Part shown: positions 36,002 through 43,941 of the stretch, one piece after another
How the letters are laid out: the number at the start of each line of letters is the position of its first letter
Position numbering within the stretch: the first letter of the stretch is position 1
Notes under the pieces: generated by a model
Database searches by the model: none
What the model was told of the DNA's origin: nothing
Seen by the model: the letters and a program-made list of their open reading frames with translations, nothing else
Translations under genes and position numbers: made by a program
Source of the DNA: an uncultured Flavobacteriaceae bacterium
GTDB taxonomy: Bacteria > Bacteroidota > Bacteroidia > Flavobacteriales > Flavobacteriaceae
Assembly: GCA_913020685.1 (NCBI GenBank)
Contig: CAJWAY010000001.1
Location: forward strand, 1-46,549
Direction: 5' to 3'
Length of the DNA: 46,549 nucleotides

Positions 36002-36390
36002 TCTTTATATAATATAGATTTAATGTCTGGTTTAAAGTAATTTGGGCCTTTGAGCACCTTACCGTCTTCACGATAAATAGGTTTGCCGTCGTCACCCAAC
36101 TTACTCATATTACTTCTTTGAATTTCATTAAAAACTTCTGTGATTTTGTGTTGCATGCCATGAGAGAGTATAGTTCCACACAAGATATACAGCATGTCTC
36201 CTAGAGCATCAGCAACTTCAACAAGGTCATTTTTTTGAGCTGCATCAATATATTCTTCGTTTTCTTCTTTCATTAGGTTGTACCTTAAAAGTATAGTTTG
36301 CCCTGGAATATTTGCAATTGGTGAATCAGCAGATTTTATACCAAAAGCATTGTGGAATTCAGCCACTGCATTTAATTCATTTTTAATCAT
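35998..36390 (-). CDS. MazG-like nucleotide pyrophosphohydrolase
   Basis: 130 residues, all-alpha. The metal-binding pattern EExxE followed by ExxD appears in MKEENEEYIDAA and LVEVADALGDMLYI (about residues 40-68), as in MazG, HisE and dCTPase-like enzymes. A conserved C-terminal MSKLGDDGKPIYREDGKVLKGPNY stretch identifies the subgroup of short stand-alone members. It probably hydrolyses a non-canonical or excess NTP, but the substrate cannot be read. Convergent with ilvE with a four-base overlap. Confidence 0.88.
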   Translation of the reverse strand: MIKNELNAVAEFHNAFGIKSADSPIANIPGQTILLRYNLMKEENEEYIDAAQKNDLVEVADALGDMLYILCGTILSHGMQHKITEVFNEIQRSNMSKLGDDGKPIYREDGKVLKGPNYFKPDIKSILYKD

Positions 36391-36454
36391 TTTATATTTG
36401 ATGTGAAGTTAAAAGAGGTCAATGTTTTTTTCTAATTTAGGGAAAAATATAAAA

Positions 36455-36646
36455 ATGTTCAGTCAAGGACAACTCTTATTTGCTGTTATATTTGTAATTG
36501 GTTTCGTGACACTAATGGTATTCTCTTACAGAAAAGATTCCAAAAATCATAATCTGCATTACAGAGGAAGTATAAAAATATTTTTTGCATTTATACTCGT
36601 CATAGGAATCCTTTTTCTAATCAAGTTCTTTACACAGAGTTCATAA
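36455..36646 (+). CDS. Small membrane protein, function unknown
   Basis: 63 residues from the chosen ATG (MFSQGQLLFAVIFVIGF). Two membrane helices (about 5-24 and 40-58) flank a basic loop SYRKDSKNHNLHYRG. The frame also contains an ATG at 36422, but MF-QGQL is the usual start in similar Flavobacteriia proteins as I remember them. Eight bases before crcB, so probably co-transcribed with it. Confidence 0.8.
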   Translation: MFSQGQLLFAVIFVIGFVTLMVFSYRKDSKNHNLHYRGSIKIFFAFILVIGILFLIKFFTQSS

Positions 36647-36654
36647 TTAAAAAA

Positions 36655-37032
36655 ATGAAGCATCTTTTGATTGTATTTATTGGAGGAGGTTTAGGGACAG
36701 TAGCGCGTTTTCTTGTAGGTAAATTTTTACCCTACTCTGGTAAAGGATTTCCATGGAATACTTTTTGTGCAAATTTGTTGGGTTGTCTATTTATTGGGTT
36801 TTTAATAGGATATTTTCATAGAAATAGCAATGAAAACGAATCTTCACTAGTTCTATTTGCCACAGTAGGCTTTTGTGGAGGATTCACAACCTTTTCTTCT
36901 TTTGCTAACGAAAACTTATCATTTATTAAATCAGGGGATTACAACATGTTACTAGTTTACAGTATGTTGAGTTTAATAATGGGAATCCTTATGGTTTACA
37001 CTGGAATTTTGATCAATAAGTTTATTCACTGA
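36655..37032 (+). CDS. crcB: Fluoride channel CrcB/Fluc
   Basis: 125 residues with four membrane helices. GGGLGTVARFLVG, FPWNTFCANLLGCLFIGFL (pore Asn) and TVGFCGGFTTFSSFANE are the CrcB signature segments; the TFSSF box holds the Phe residues lining the fluoride path. It exports toxic F- as a dual-topology dimer. I see no fluoride riboswitch upstream. The unit may include the small membrane protein gene just upstream. Confidence 0.93.
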   Translation: MKHLLIVFIGGGLGTVARFLVGKFLPYSGKGFPWNTFCANLLGCLFIGFLIGYFHRNSNENESSLVLFATVGFCGGFTTFSSFANENLSFIKSGDYNMLLVYSMLSLIMGILMVYTGILINKFIH

Positions 37033-37072
37033 TTTTTTACATATTTCTTAAAATAAGATTAAAAAATTATTA

Positions 37073-37134
37073 TACCCCTATTATTTTAGGGGGTAGATTG
37101 ACCAATATAATAAAAATAGGTTTTTGACCCCCAA
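37073..37134. promoter_or_regulatory. ACCCCC-type palindromic motif cluster upstream of the first amt gene
   Basis: Three copies of an ACCCC(C)-type motif lie in the 161-base gap before amt: TACCCCTA (37073-37080) and its inverted partner AGGGGGTA (37088-37095), which can form a hairpin with a seven-base loop, and TTGACCCCCAA further down (37124-37134), 60 bases before the start codon. No T tract follows the hairpin. They may be operators for a regulator of nitrogen genes, or the hairpin may be a weak terminator for crcB. A matching larger palindrome lies at 39607-39643. Confidence 0.5.
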
Positions 37135-37193
37135 TTTTTTAACAGTAAGAATTCTTATTACATAGTTTAGCTGAAAATTTATAATGACAAACT

Positions 37194-38474
37194 ATGTTAA
37201 ATCTTTCACTAATTAATTCGACAACAGCTGTTGAAGTCAATGATGACTTCACAATGCTATGGATCCTTTTGTCGGGGATTCTAGTTTTTTTCATGCAAGC
37301 AGGGTTCACTTTGGTGGAGTCTGGGTTTACTCGTTCTAAAAATGCGGTAAATATTTCCATGAAGAACATTTTAGACATTTCGGTAGGAACTCTTTCTTAT
37401 TGGGCTATAGGTTATGGTTTGATGTACGGAGCATCAAATGGATGGATCGCAACTTCAGACATTTTCTTCAATCCTGGAGATGGGCCCCATGATGTGTTTT
37501 TCCAGACCGTTTTCTGCGCCACTGCAGCAACAATTGTGTCTGGTGCAATTGCGGGTAGAACAAAATATACTACCTATGTGTTTTTTACAATTTTCTTAAC
37601 AGCAATAATCTACCCAATTTCAGGTGGATGGCAATGGAACGGTGATGGTTGGTTGGCAAATTTAGGCTTCATCGACTTTGCTGGTTCCTCAATTGTTCAT
37701 TCTGTAGGTGGCTGGGCAGCGCTCGTAGGTGCATGGATGGTCGGTCCCAGATTGGGTAAGTATGTTGATGGTAAATCCAATGTTATTCCAGGTCACAATT
37801 TATTACTAGGTGCACTTGGTGTATTCATTCTATGGTTAGGATGGTTTGGTTTTAATGGTGGTTCGCAATTAGCTTGGGGAGGTGACGACTCTGCAGCTGC
37901 ATCTGCTGTAGTTATGGTTACAAATATAGCTGCGGCTGCAGGGGCTGTAGGTGCAATGGCTACCACATGGATTAAAGATGGAAAACCAAATTTAGGAATG
38001 ACACTTAACGGAGCAATTGCAGGACTAGTTGCCATTACAGCAGGCTGTGGAAATATGACTTTTGGTGGAGGATTTCTTGCTGGATTAATAGGAGGTATAA
38101 TAGTTGTATTCTCCATCGAATTCATTGATAAAGTTCTGAAAATTGATGATGCTGTTGGTGCAGCTTCTGCTCACGGTGTTGTAGGAGCATGGGGTACTCT
38201 TGTTATTGGATTATGGGGCGTTGACGGCGATACTGGAATAGGACTATTCAATGGTGGTGGCGCTAGCCAATTTGGAATCCAAGCTATAGGTGTGCTAGCC
38301 TATGGTGTTTGGGCTACAGTCTCAGCGCTCATTGGTTTTGGAATTCTCAAATCTACCATTGGTCTTCGAGTTTCTGAGGAAGTTGAAATCAAAGGCCTCG
38401 ATGAAGCTGAACATGGAATTGGTGGATTCGAGGGTGGCGGATTCGAAGCTTGGGTAAAAGAAAATACAAAATAA
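37194..38474 (+). CDS. amt: Ammonium transporter (first copy)
   Basis: 426 residues with eleven predicted membrane helices. The twin pore histidines are His169 (AGSSIVHSVGGW) and His327 (AASAHGVVGAWG), and GHNLLLGALGVFILWLGWFGFNGGS is the Amt signature. It conducts ammonium across the inner membrane. The cytoplasmic C-terminal tail starts canonically (GLRVSEEVEIKGLDEAEHG) but then runs into a Gly-rich IGGFEGGGFEAW ending in place of the common HG-x-AY. It is followed 37 bases later by a porin gene in the same direction. Confidence 0.95.
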   Translation: MLNLSLINSTTAVEVNDDFTMLWILLSGILVFFMQAGFTLVESGFTRSKNAVNISMKNILDISVGTLSYWAIGYGLMYGASNGWIATSDIFFNPGDGPHDVFFQTVFCATAATIVSGAIAGRTKYTTYVFFTIFLTAIIYPISGGWQWNGDGWLANLGFIDFAGSSIVHSVGGWAALVGAWMVGPRLGKYVDGKSNVIPGHNLLLGALGVFILWLGWFGFNGGSQLAWGGDDSAAASAVVMVTNIAAAAGAVGAMATTWIKDGKPNLGMTLNGAIAGLVAITAGCGNMTFGGGFLAGLIGGIIVVFSIEFIDKVLKIDDAVGAASAHGVVGAWGTLVIGLWGVDGDTGIGLFNGGGASQFGIQAIGVLAYGVWATVSALIGFGILKSTIGLRVSEEVEIKGLDEAEHGIGGFEGGGFEAWVKENTK

Positions 38475-38511
38475 TACTAACACAAACACTAATTTATTAA
38501 ACACTATAATT

Positions 38512-39567
38512 ATGAATTTCATTAAAAAAACTTTTTTAACAACATTAACTGTAATGTTTAGCTTCATTCTATTTGCTCAAGAAGAGGAATCTGCTCCAGA
38601 GCCAACTTTTGGTGTCAGTGGCTCTATTGATACTTATTATAGAAGCAATGAATTTACTCCTGGTACATCATTTGCCAATCTAAACGGATTTGCAATGGGT
38701 ATGGCAAACATTATAATGTCATACGAAGGGGAAAAATCCGGTTTTGTTGCTGACCTTGTTTTCGGTCCTAGAGGAGCCGATGCAGTTTTTGCCTCTCCAC
38801 AATTGGCTCCAGACGGGGATGGGTTTTACAGAAGCTCTAACATGGTAAACCAACTCTACGCTTACTACAACGTTAGCGACTCTTTCACCCTCACCATGGG
38901 TAATTTCAACACATTTCTTGGTTATGAAGTAATTTCGCCTGTAGCTAATTTTAACTATACTACCTCTTACATGTTCTCTTATGGGCCCTTTTCCCACAGT
39001 GGTATAAAAGCTGACATTGCTGCTGGAGAAAATACTTCGATAATGCTAGGTATATTCAATCAAACAGATGATACAGAATTCCAGAAAACTAAACATTTAG
39101 GATTTGATAACGATATGAAATACATGTTTGGTGCGCAATTAGGCATTTTTGGTCAATACATCAACTATCTGGGTGGTGGAACTTTTGGTGTAAGTCAAAT
39201 TGACTTTACCGGTGGCTTCAACCTTGGCGATAGTTTCTTTCTTGGAATCAACGCAACTAGCTATAGTGACGATGACAATGTTGAATTCTCTGGTGTAGCA
39301 TTATACCCTCAGTACACTTTTTCTGACACTTTTGCCCTTGGAGCTCGATTCGAGGCCTTTTCTGAAGACGGGTTAGGAGCTATTGGAGATATTTCTGGAG
39401 ATGGAGACAATACATCTTTTACTATTACTGGAAGCTACACCTCTGGAAACTTTATTTTTAAACCTGAAATAAGAATTGACTCTGCATCGGATAAATTTTA
39501 CACTGATGCTGACGGAGCTACTGATAGCTTGAGCGCCTTTTTAGTAGCCGCAATTTACTCATTCTAA
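38512..39567 (+). CDS. Outer-membrane beta-barrel porin, BBP2/OmpL-like
   Basis: 351 residues. A Sec signal (MNFIKKTFLTTLTVMFSFILFAQ) is followed by a short acidic spacer and a beta-strand-rich body with alternating hydrophobic residues and a C-terminal aromatic, AAIYSF, as expected for an outer-membrane barrel. The stretch MGNFNTFLGYEVISPVANFN fits the putative beta-barrel porin-2 family. By position between two ammonium channels it likely admits ammonium or another small nitrogen compound through the outer membrane; that role is inferred from context only. Confidence 0.88.
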   Translation: MNFIKKTFLTTLTVMFSFILFAQEEESAPEPTFGVSGSIDTYYRSNEFTPGTSFANLNGFAMGMANIIMSYEGEKSGFVADLVFGPRGADAVFASPQLAPDGDGFYRSSNMVNQLYAYYNVSDSFTLTMGNFNTFLGYEVISPVANFNYTTSYMFSYGPFSHSGIKADIAAGENTSIMLGIFNQTDDTEFQKTKHLGFDNDMKYMFGAQLGIFGQYINYLGGGTFGVSQIDFTGGFNLGDSFFLGINATSYSDDDNVEFSGVALYPQYTFSDTFALGARFEAFSEDGLGAIGDISGDGDNTSFTITGSYTSGNFIFKPEIRIDSASDKFYTDADGATDSLSAFLVAAIYSF

Positions 39568-39606
39568 TAAATGATGTTGTAAAAATTTTATTTCACTAAA
39601 TCATAA

Positions 39607-39643
39607 GATTTACCCCCTAATGTTAAGCCTTGGGGGGTAAATC
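39607..39643. promoter_or_regulatory. Large ACCCCC palindrome between the porin and PII genes
   Basis: A 12-base inverted repeat, GATTTACCCCCT (39607-39618) and GGGGGGTAAATC (39632-39643), 11 pairs perfect plus one wobble, with a 13-base loop. It begins 40 bases after the porin stop and ends 123 bases before the PII start. No run of T follows on either strand. It resembles the motif cluster at 37073-37134 (shared core TACCCCC), so a common operator is possible; a terminator of the porin transcript is the other reading. Confidence 0.55.
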
Positions 39644-39766
39644 ATATTAGTTTTAGATTCAGAAATAATGAATCAATAAAAGAATTGGATTAATCAAAAA
39701 TTTAAATCTCTTTCATAAAACATTCCAAAAACGTTTTCAAAAACAATTATTTTAATTATTCAAAAC

Positions 39767-40105
39767 ATGAAAAAAATCGAAGCAATCATTAGAAAATCAA
39801 AATTTGATGATGTAAAAGAAGCACTTCATAAAGTAGAAGTGAATTTCTTCAGTTACTGGGATGTAACTGGGGTAGGAAATGAAAAAGAAGGTCATGTCTA
39901 TCGTGGAATCACTTATAGTACTTCTGAAATTCAAAGAAGATATCTATCTATTGTAGTATCAGAATCTTTTGTAGAAAAAACAATAAACGCTATCATTTCA
40001 ACTGCTGCGACCAATAAAGTGGGAGATGGAAAAATATTCATTTTACCCGTTGAAGAAGCATACAGAATCAGAACTGGAGAAAAAGGAAACGAATCATTAA
40101 ACTAA
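39767..40105 (+). CDS. PII-family nitrogen regulatory protein, divergent
   Basis: 112 residues, the PII length. The ends are canonical: MKKIEAIIRKSKFDDVKEALH at the start, VGDGKIFILPVEEAYRIRTGEKG (B-loop and C-loop) at the finish. The T-loop region is not: GVGNEKEGHVYRGITYST replaces the usual GFGRQKGH...YRGAEY. It is one residue shorter, with Arg38 and Gln39 (E. coli numbering) changed and Tyr51 kept by alignment. It probably senses ATP/ADP and 2-oxoglutarate in altered form and controls the adjacent Amt (second copy, 13 bases downstream). Confidence 0.92.
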   Translation: MKKIEAIIRKSKFDDVKEALHKVEVNFFSYWDVTGVGNEKEGHVYRGITYSTSEIQRRYLSIVVSESFVEKTINAIISTAATNKVGDGKIFILPVEEAYRIRTGEKGNESLN

Positions 40106-40118
40106 CACACAAATAATT

Positions 40119-41357
40119 ATGGAAACTACAATTTTAACTGTTAACAATGTATGGATGATGGTCTGTACAGCCCTAGTATTTTTTATGCACTTGGGATTCT
40201 CTTTTTTGGAAATTGGACTGACCCGCCAAAAAAATACCATCAATATATTATTTAAAAACTTTTTTGTAATAACCGTTGGTCTTCTATTGTATTGTATTGG
40301 TGGATTTAACCTTATGTATCCCGGGTTTGAAGATGGGGAAATTGGTTTATTCAAATTCGCAGGTTTTGGAATATCTGCTCCAGAGGGAGGAATGGGATTT
40401 GGATACGCTGACGGTGGTTACACTTGGTGGACAGATTTTCTTTTCCAAGGCATGTTTGCCGCTACTGCAGCGACAATTGTTTCCGGAGCAGTTGCTGAGC
40501 GTATCAAATTATCTGGATTTATGCTATTTGCGATACTATACGTTGGAATTGTATACCCCATTGTTGGAGCCTGGAAATGGGGTGGTGGATTCCTAGACGC
40601 ATGGGGGTTCTATGATTTTGCTGGCTCTACATTGGTCCACTCTGTTGGGGGATGGGGTGCTTTAATTACTATCTATCTTTTAGGAGCCAGAATTGGTAAA
40701 TTTGACAAAGACGGAAAACCAAAAGCCTTACCTGGTCATAATTTACCAATTGCATCTGCTGGTGTTTTCATCCTTTGGTTGGGATGGTTTGGATTTAACG
40801 GAGGTTCGGTACTGTCAGCTGACCCGGAATTGACTTCATTGACTCTTGTGACCACCTCACTTGCTGCAGCTGCTGGGGGTGTTGCCGCTGCTTTCTTTTC
40901 TAACTTATTATATAAAAATTTTGATTTGACCATGTTTATGAACGGGGTTTTGGGAGGATTAGTTGGAATTACCGCAGGTGCAGACCAAATGAGTCCAACT
41001 GATGCCATTGTTATTGGATTATTCGCTGGGATCATTGTAGTTTTGGGCATTGCTTTGATTGACAAGCTTAAATTAGACGATCCTGTTGGTGCTGTTGCAG
41101 TTCACTTGATCTGTGGTATATGGGGAACCCTAGCCGTTGGAATCTTTGGAGCTATGTCAGGAATTGATCAATTTTTAACTCAATTGATTGGTGTTGGAAT
41201 TGTCGGTGCTTTCTGTGTAGCCACATCTTTCATTATCCTGTTTATTGTCAAATCAACCACTGGATTGAGAGTCAATAAGGATGAGGAAATAAACGGTCTC
41301 GATCTTTCAGAACATGGAATGGAAGCATATGCTGACTTTAGAATCAACGAAGGCTAA
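40119..41357 (+). CDS. amt: Ammonium transporter (second copy)
   Basis: 412 residues, eleven predicted membrane helices. Twin pore histidines are His174 (AGSTLVHSVGGW) and His329 (VGAVAVHLICGIWG). The C-terminal cytoplasmic tail keeps the canonical GLRVNKDEEINGLDLSEHGMEAY, which contacts PII in Amt-GlnK pairs. It differs clearly in sequence from the first copy, so it is not a recent duplicate. It starts 13 bases after the PII gene and ends at a strong terminator, so PII and this channel form one unit. Confidence 0.95.
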   Translation: METTILTVNNVWMMVCTALVFFMHLGFSFLEIGLTRQKNTINILFKNFFVITVGLLLYCIGGFNLMYPGFEDGEIGLFKFAGFGISAPEGGMGFGYADGGYTWWTDFLFQGMFAATAATIVSGAVAERIKLSGFMLFAILYVGIVYPIVGAWKWGGGFLDAWGFYDFAGSTLVHSVGGWGALITIYLLGARIGKFDKDGKPKALPGHNLPIASAGVFILWLGWFGFNGGSVLSADPELTSLTLVTTSLAAAAGGVAAAFFSNLLYKNFDLTMFMNGVLGGLVGITAGADQMSPTDAIVIGLFAGIIVVLGIALIDKLKLDDPVGAVAVHLICGIWGTLAVGIFGAMSGIDQFLTQLIGVGIVGAFCVATSFIILFIVKSTTGLRVNKDEEINGLDLSEHGMEAYADFRINEG

Positions 41358-41380
41358 TCTAATTCTATTACTAATATGAG

Positions 41381-41407
41381 AAAGCCTCCACTAATGGAGG
41401 CTTTTTT
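41381..41407 (+). terminator. Rho-independent terminator after the second amt
   Basis: A perfect 10-bp stem AAAGCCTCCA/TGGAGGCTTT with loop CTAA, running into six T residues (41402-41407). It is 23 bases past the amt stop. The position rules out the far-upstream reading-frame start of purU. Confidence 0.93.
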
Positions 41408-41436
41408 CTTTGATCCAATTAAATCATTAGAATCTA

Positions 41437-41466
41437 TTGCCCTAAGCAGGCGAATTCCTATTTTTG
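41437..41466 (+). promoter_or_regulatory. Promoter of purU
   Basis: TTG (41437-41439), exactly 19 bases, then TATTTTTG (41459-41466): an exact match to the Bacteroidota pattern. The start codon at 41478 is 11 bases beyond, so the untranslated leader is only a few bases. It lies between the amt terminator and purU, as expected for an independent gene. Confidence 0.75.
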
Positions 41467-41477
41467 AAAAAAAAAAA

Positions 41478-42332
41478 ATGAATCAAATCACTTTGTTAAT
41501 GTATTGCTCTGACCAGAAAGGAATCATTGCTGCAGTGACGAACTTCATACATCAAAGTCAAGGAAATATTACCTATATCGACCAATACGTTGACAGGCCC
41601 AATGCCGCATTTTTTATGCGCGTAGAATGTGACTTCAATGGAGATGATTTCATCTTCCAAGGTTTTAAGGATGAATTTCACAGAGACTTAGGGAAGCGTT
41701 TCTCCCTTCATTGTAATTTTTATCTAAAAAATCAAAAACCAAAGATGGCCGTTTTTGTCTCCAAATACGACCATTGTCTATACGATATACTTGCTAAACA
41801 ACAATCAGGAGAGTTGTCTGCAGAGATTCCTTTTATTTTAAGTAACCACCCTAATCTTGAAATCATCGCCAAACGCTTTGATATTCCATTTTACAACATT
41901 CCTATCAACAAAGAAAATAAGCATGAAGCAGAAGCAAAACAATTGACATTACTCAAAGAGCATCAGGTAGATTTTATAGTTTTGGCCCGTTACATGCAAA
42001 TTATTTCTCCTACATTGATAGACCAATACACAAATAAAATCATCAATATTCACCATTCTTTCTTACCAGCTTTTCCGGGTGCAAAACCCTATCACTCGGC
42101 CTTTGAACGTGGTGTAAAGATTATTGGAGCAACCAGTCATTATGTAACCGATGAGCTGGATGCAGGACCCATCATAGAGCAAGATATTGCTCGGGTCACT
42201 CACTTAAACTCTATTGAAGATTTTATTGAAAAAGGAAGAGACTTGGAGCGAATCGTACTGCTTCGTGCTCTTAAATTACATGTCAATCGAAAAGTAATGG
42301 TCTATGGAAACAAGACTGTGGTCTTTTCTTAA
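41478..42332 (+). CDS. purU: Formyltetrahydrofolate deformylase
   Basis: 284 residues from the chosen ATG. An N-terminal ACT domain (about 1-85, ITLLMYCSDQKGIIAAVTNFI) is followed by a formyltransferase-fold domain (about 88-284). The active site is read as FILSNHPNL, LARYMQIISP, NIHHSFLPAFPGAKPYHSA (catalytic His/Asn) and ATSHYVTDELDAGPIIEQD (catalytic Asp). It hydrolyses 10-formyl-THF to formate and THF, feeding formate to purine synthesis. An ORF start at 41376 is rejected: it overlies the amt terminator and the promoter. Convergent with the alpha/beta hydrolase, four-base overlap. Confidence 0.95.
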   Translation: MNQITLLMYCSDQKGIIAAVTNFIHQSQGNITYIDQYVDRPNAAFFMRVECDFNGDDFIFQGFKDEFHRDLGKRFSLHCNFYLKNQKPKMAVFVSKYDHCLYDILAKQQSGELSAEIPFILSNHPNLEIIAKRFDIPFYNIPINKENKHEAEAKQLTLLKEHQVDFIVLARYMQIISPTLIDQYTNKIINIHHSFLPAFPGAKPYHSAFERGVKIIGATSHYVTDELDAGPIIEQDIARVTHLNSIEDFIEKGRDLERIVLLRALKLHVNRKVMVYGNKTVVFS

Positions 42333-43117
42333 TCATTGCGTTCTAAAAACATAAGCATTCCATCGTTAAAATTTTTAGGTTTTTCCACATTTACTACATG
42401 ACCACATTTTTGCAAAACCAATAACTGAGAAAAAGGATCACTTTCGGTGGCCTTTCGGACAGATGGAAGAAACATATAATCCTGATCACCCATGATATAA
42501 AGAGTGGGGATATCCACAGCAACTTTTCTAAAGATCCTTAACTTAGGTATGATTTCTGAAGTAAGTTTAAACCATCTTATAAATTCTTTTTGATAAAGTT
42601 TTTTGGCTTCGCGAATAAATAAGATACGAGACTCCTTGTGGTTTCTATTAGGCATAATTATAAAAGCAAAAAAACGATACAACCACATATATGGTAGAAC
42701 AGATTTTGTGGCATTGCCGAAGTACATTAGAATTCTTGATCTCAAATTTAACTCCAATACCGCACCTCCCATAATCATTTTCTTTACACGTTCAGGCTGC
42801 ATCTCGGCCACCTGTCTTATAAGAACCGTACCAAGAGAAATACCTACAAAATGAGACTTCACTATTTTAAGATGATCCAATACTTCAAAAATATCCTCTG
42901 CTATAGACTCAAAGGAATACTTTGATTTAAAAGGGTTATGGATCAAATCTTTAGAAGCACCATGACCTTGCAAATCGATGAGTAAAAGATTAAAGTTTTT
43001 TGAAAAAAATCTAATTTGCTTAAACCAAATAGCACTGCTCCCCCCCGCCCCATGAATAAAAGTTATCCAACTTGCATTTTCTTTTTTTGCTTTATATATA
43101 CTGTGATGCAACATCAT
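42329..43117 (-). CDS. Alpha/beta hydrolase
   Basis: 262 residues. The fold is read as ITFIHGAGGSSAIW (oxyanion region), LQGHGAS, VGISLGTVL (nucleophile Ser in G-I-S-L-G), YIMGDQDYMF (Asp) and GHVVNVEKP (His). No signal peptide. The substrate is unknown; esterase or small-molecule hydrolase are the options. It overlaps the pyrF stop by four bases (ATGA), so it is translated with it, but no pyrimidine link follows from sequence. Confidence 0.9.
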   Translation of the reverse strand: MMLHHSIYKAKKENASWITFIHGAGGSSAIWFKQIRFFSKNFNLLLIDLQGHGASKDLIHNPFKSKYSFESIAEDIFEVLDHLKIVKSHFVGISLGTVLIRQVAEMQPERVKKMIMGGAVLELNLRSRILMYFGNATKSVLPYMWLYRFFAFIIMPNRNHKESRILFIREAKKLYQKEFIRWFKLTSEIIPKLRIFRKVAVDIPTLYIMGDQDYMFLPSVRKATESDPFSQLLVLQKCGHVVNVEKPKNFNDGMLMFLERND

Positions 43118-43941
43118 AAAACACCTTTTTTCTCAAGGTAAAAAGCCATTTGTTCCTGTAAATCTTTGGCAACATTAGCGGCTACTTGATCAAAATCACT
43201 CCCTGTTGAAGCGTATATTATTCCTCTTGATGAATTGACCAGTAAACCACAAGTGTCATTCAGACCATTAACTGAAACCTCCTCCAAACTCCCTCCCTGT
43301 GCTCCTACACCTGGGATCAATAATGTAGAATCGGGAATCAATTTTCTAATTTTTTTAAGTGTTTTTGACTTATTAGCTCCTACCACATACATCAGTCGAT
43401 CTGCATTTTTCCATTTTTTTGACTGCTCAATCACCCGCTCATATAGGGATTTTCCCTCTGCATTAAGTAATTGAAAATCTGAGGCTCCTTCATTGGAAGT
43501 CAAAATCAATAATATGGCATACTTTCCTTTATATTCTAAAAAAGGCTCAACGGAATCTTTACCCATGTAGGGAGCAATGGTAACCGAATCAAACTCTAAA
43601 TGTTCGAAAAAAGCCTTGGCATATCGCTTCGAAGTGTTTCCAATATCTGCCCTTTTGGCATCGGCTATGGTAAATATTTCGGGATACTCTTTATTTAAAA
43701 ATCCCATTACTTTTTCAAGAGATTTCCATCCTTCCAATCCATAGGCCTCGAAAAAAGCGATATTCGGTTTATAGGCAACACAATAGGGTGCGGTAGCTGT
43801 AATAATTCTCTTACAAAAATTAAAAATAACATCAGGTTCATCATTCAAATCTAATGGTATTTGATCTTTGTCCACATCCAGACCAACACATAAAAAAGAT
43901 TTTTTACGTTTGATTTCCTTTAGAAGTAGTTCCTGTATCAT
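43114..43941 (-). CDS. pyrF: Orotidine 5'-phosphate decarboxylase (type 2)
   Basis: 275 residues, the long (type 2) form. The catalytic DAKRADIGNT motif is at about residues 94-103 (Lys96 and Asp99), after FLCVGLDVDKDQIP. VTIAPYMGKDSVEPF and LLIPGVGAQGG (phosphate-binding) follow. It makes UMP from OMP, the last step of pyrimidine synthesis. Middle gene of prfA-pyrF-hydrolase with four-base overlaps on both sides. pyrD of the same pathway lies far away at 2646-3659. Confidence 0.95.
   Translation of the reverse strand: MIQELLLKEIKRKKSFLCVGLDVDKDQIPLDLNDEPDVIFNFCKRIITATAPYCVAYKPNIAFFEAYGLEGWKSLEKVMGFLNKEYPEIFTIADAKRADIGNTSKRYAKAFFEHLEFDSVTIAPYMGKDSVEPFLEYKGKYAILLILTSNEGASDFQLLNAEGKSLYERVIEQSKKWKNADRLMYVVGANKSKTLKKIRKLIPDSTLLIPGVGAQGGSLEEVSVNGLNDTCGLLVNSSRGIIYASTGSDFDQVAANVAKDLQEQMAFYLEKKGVL

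Noticed and set aside
36655..36700. Possible fluoride riboswitch controlling crcB
   Set aside because: The gap before crcB is only eight bases and the region before the small membrane gene shows no pseudoknot-type crcB motif.
37139..37378. Minus-strand open frame over the amt start
   Set aside because: It is antisense to a certain gene, has no family features and appears to be a shadow of the Amt coding bias.
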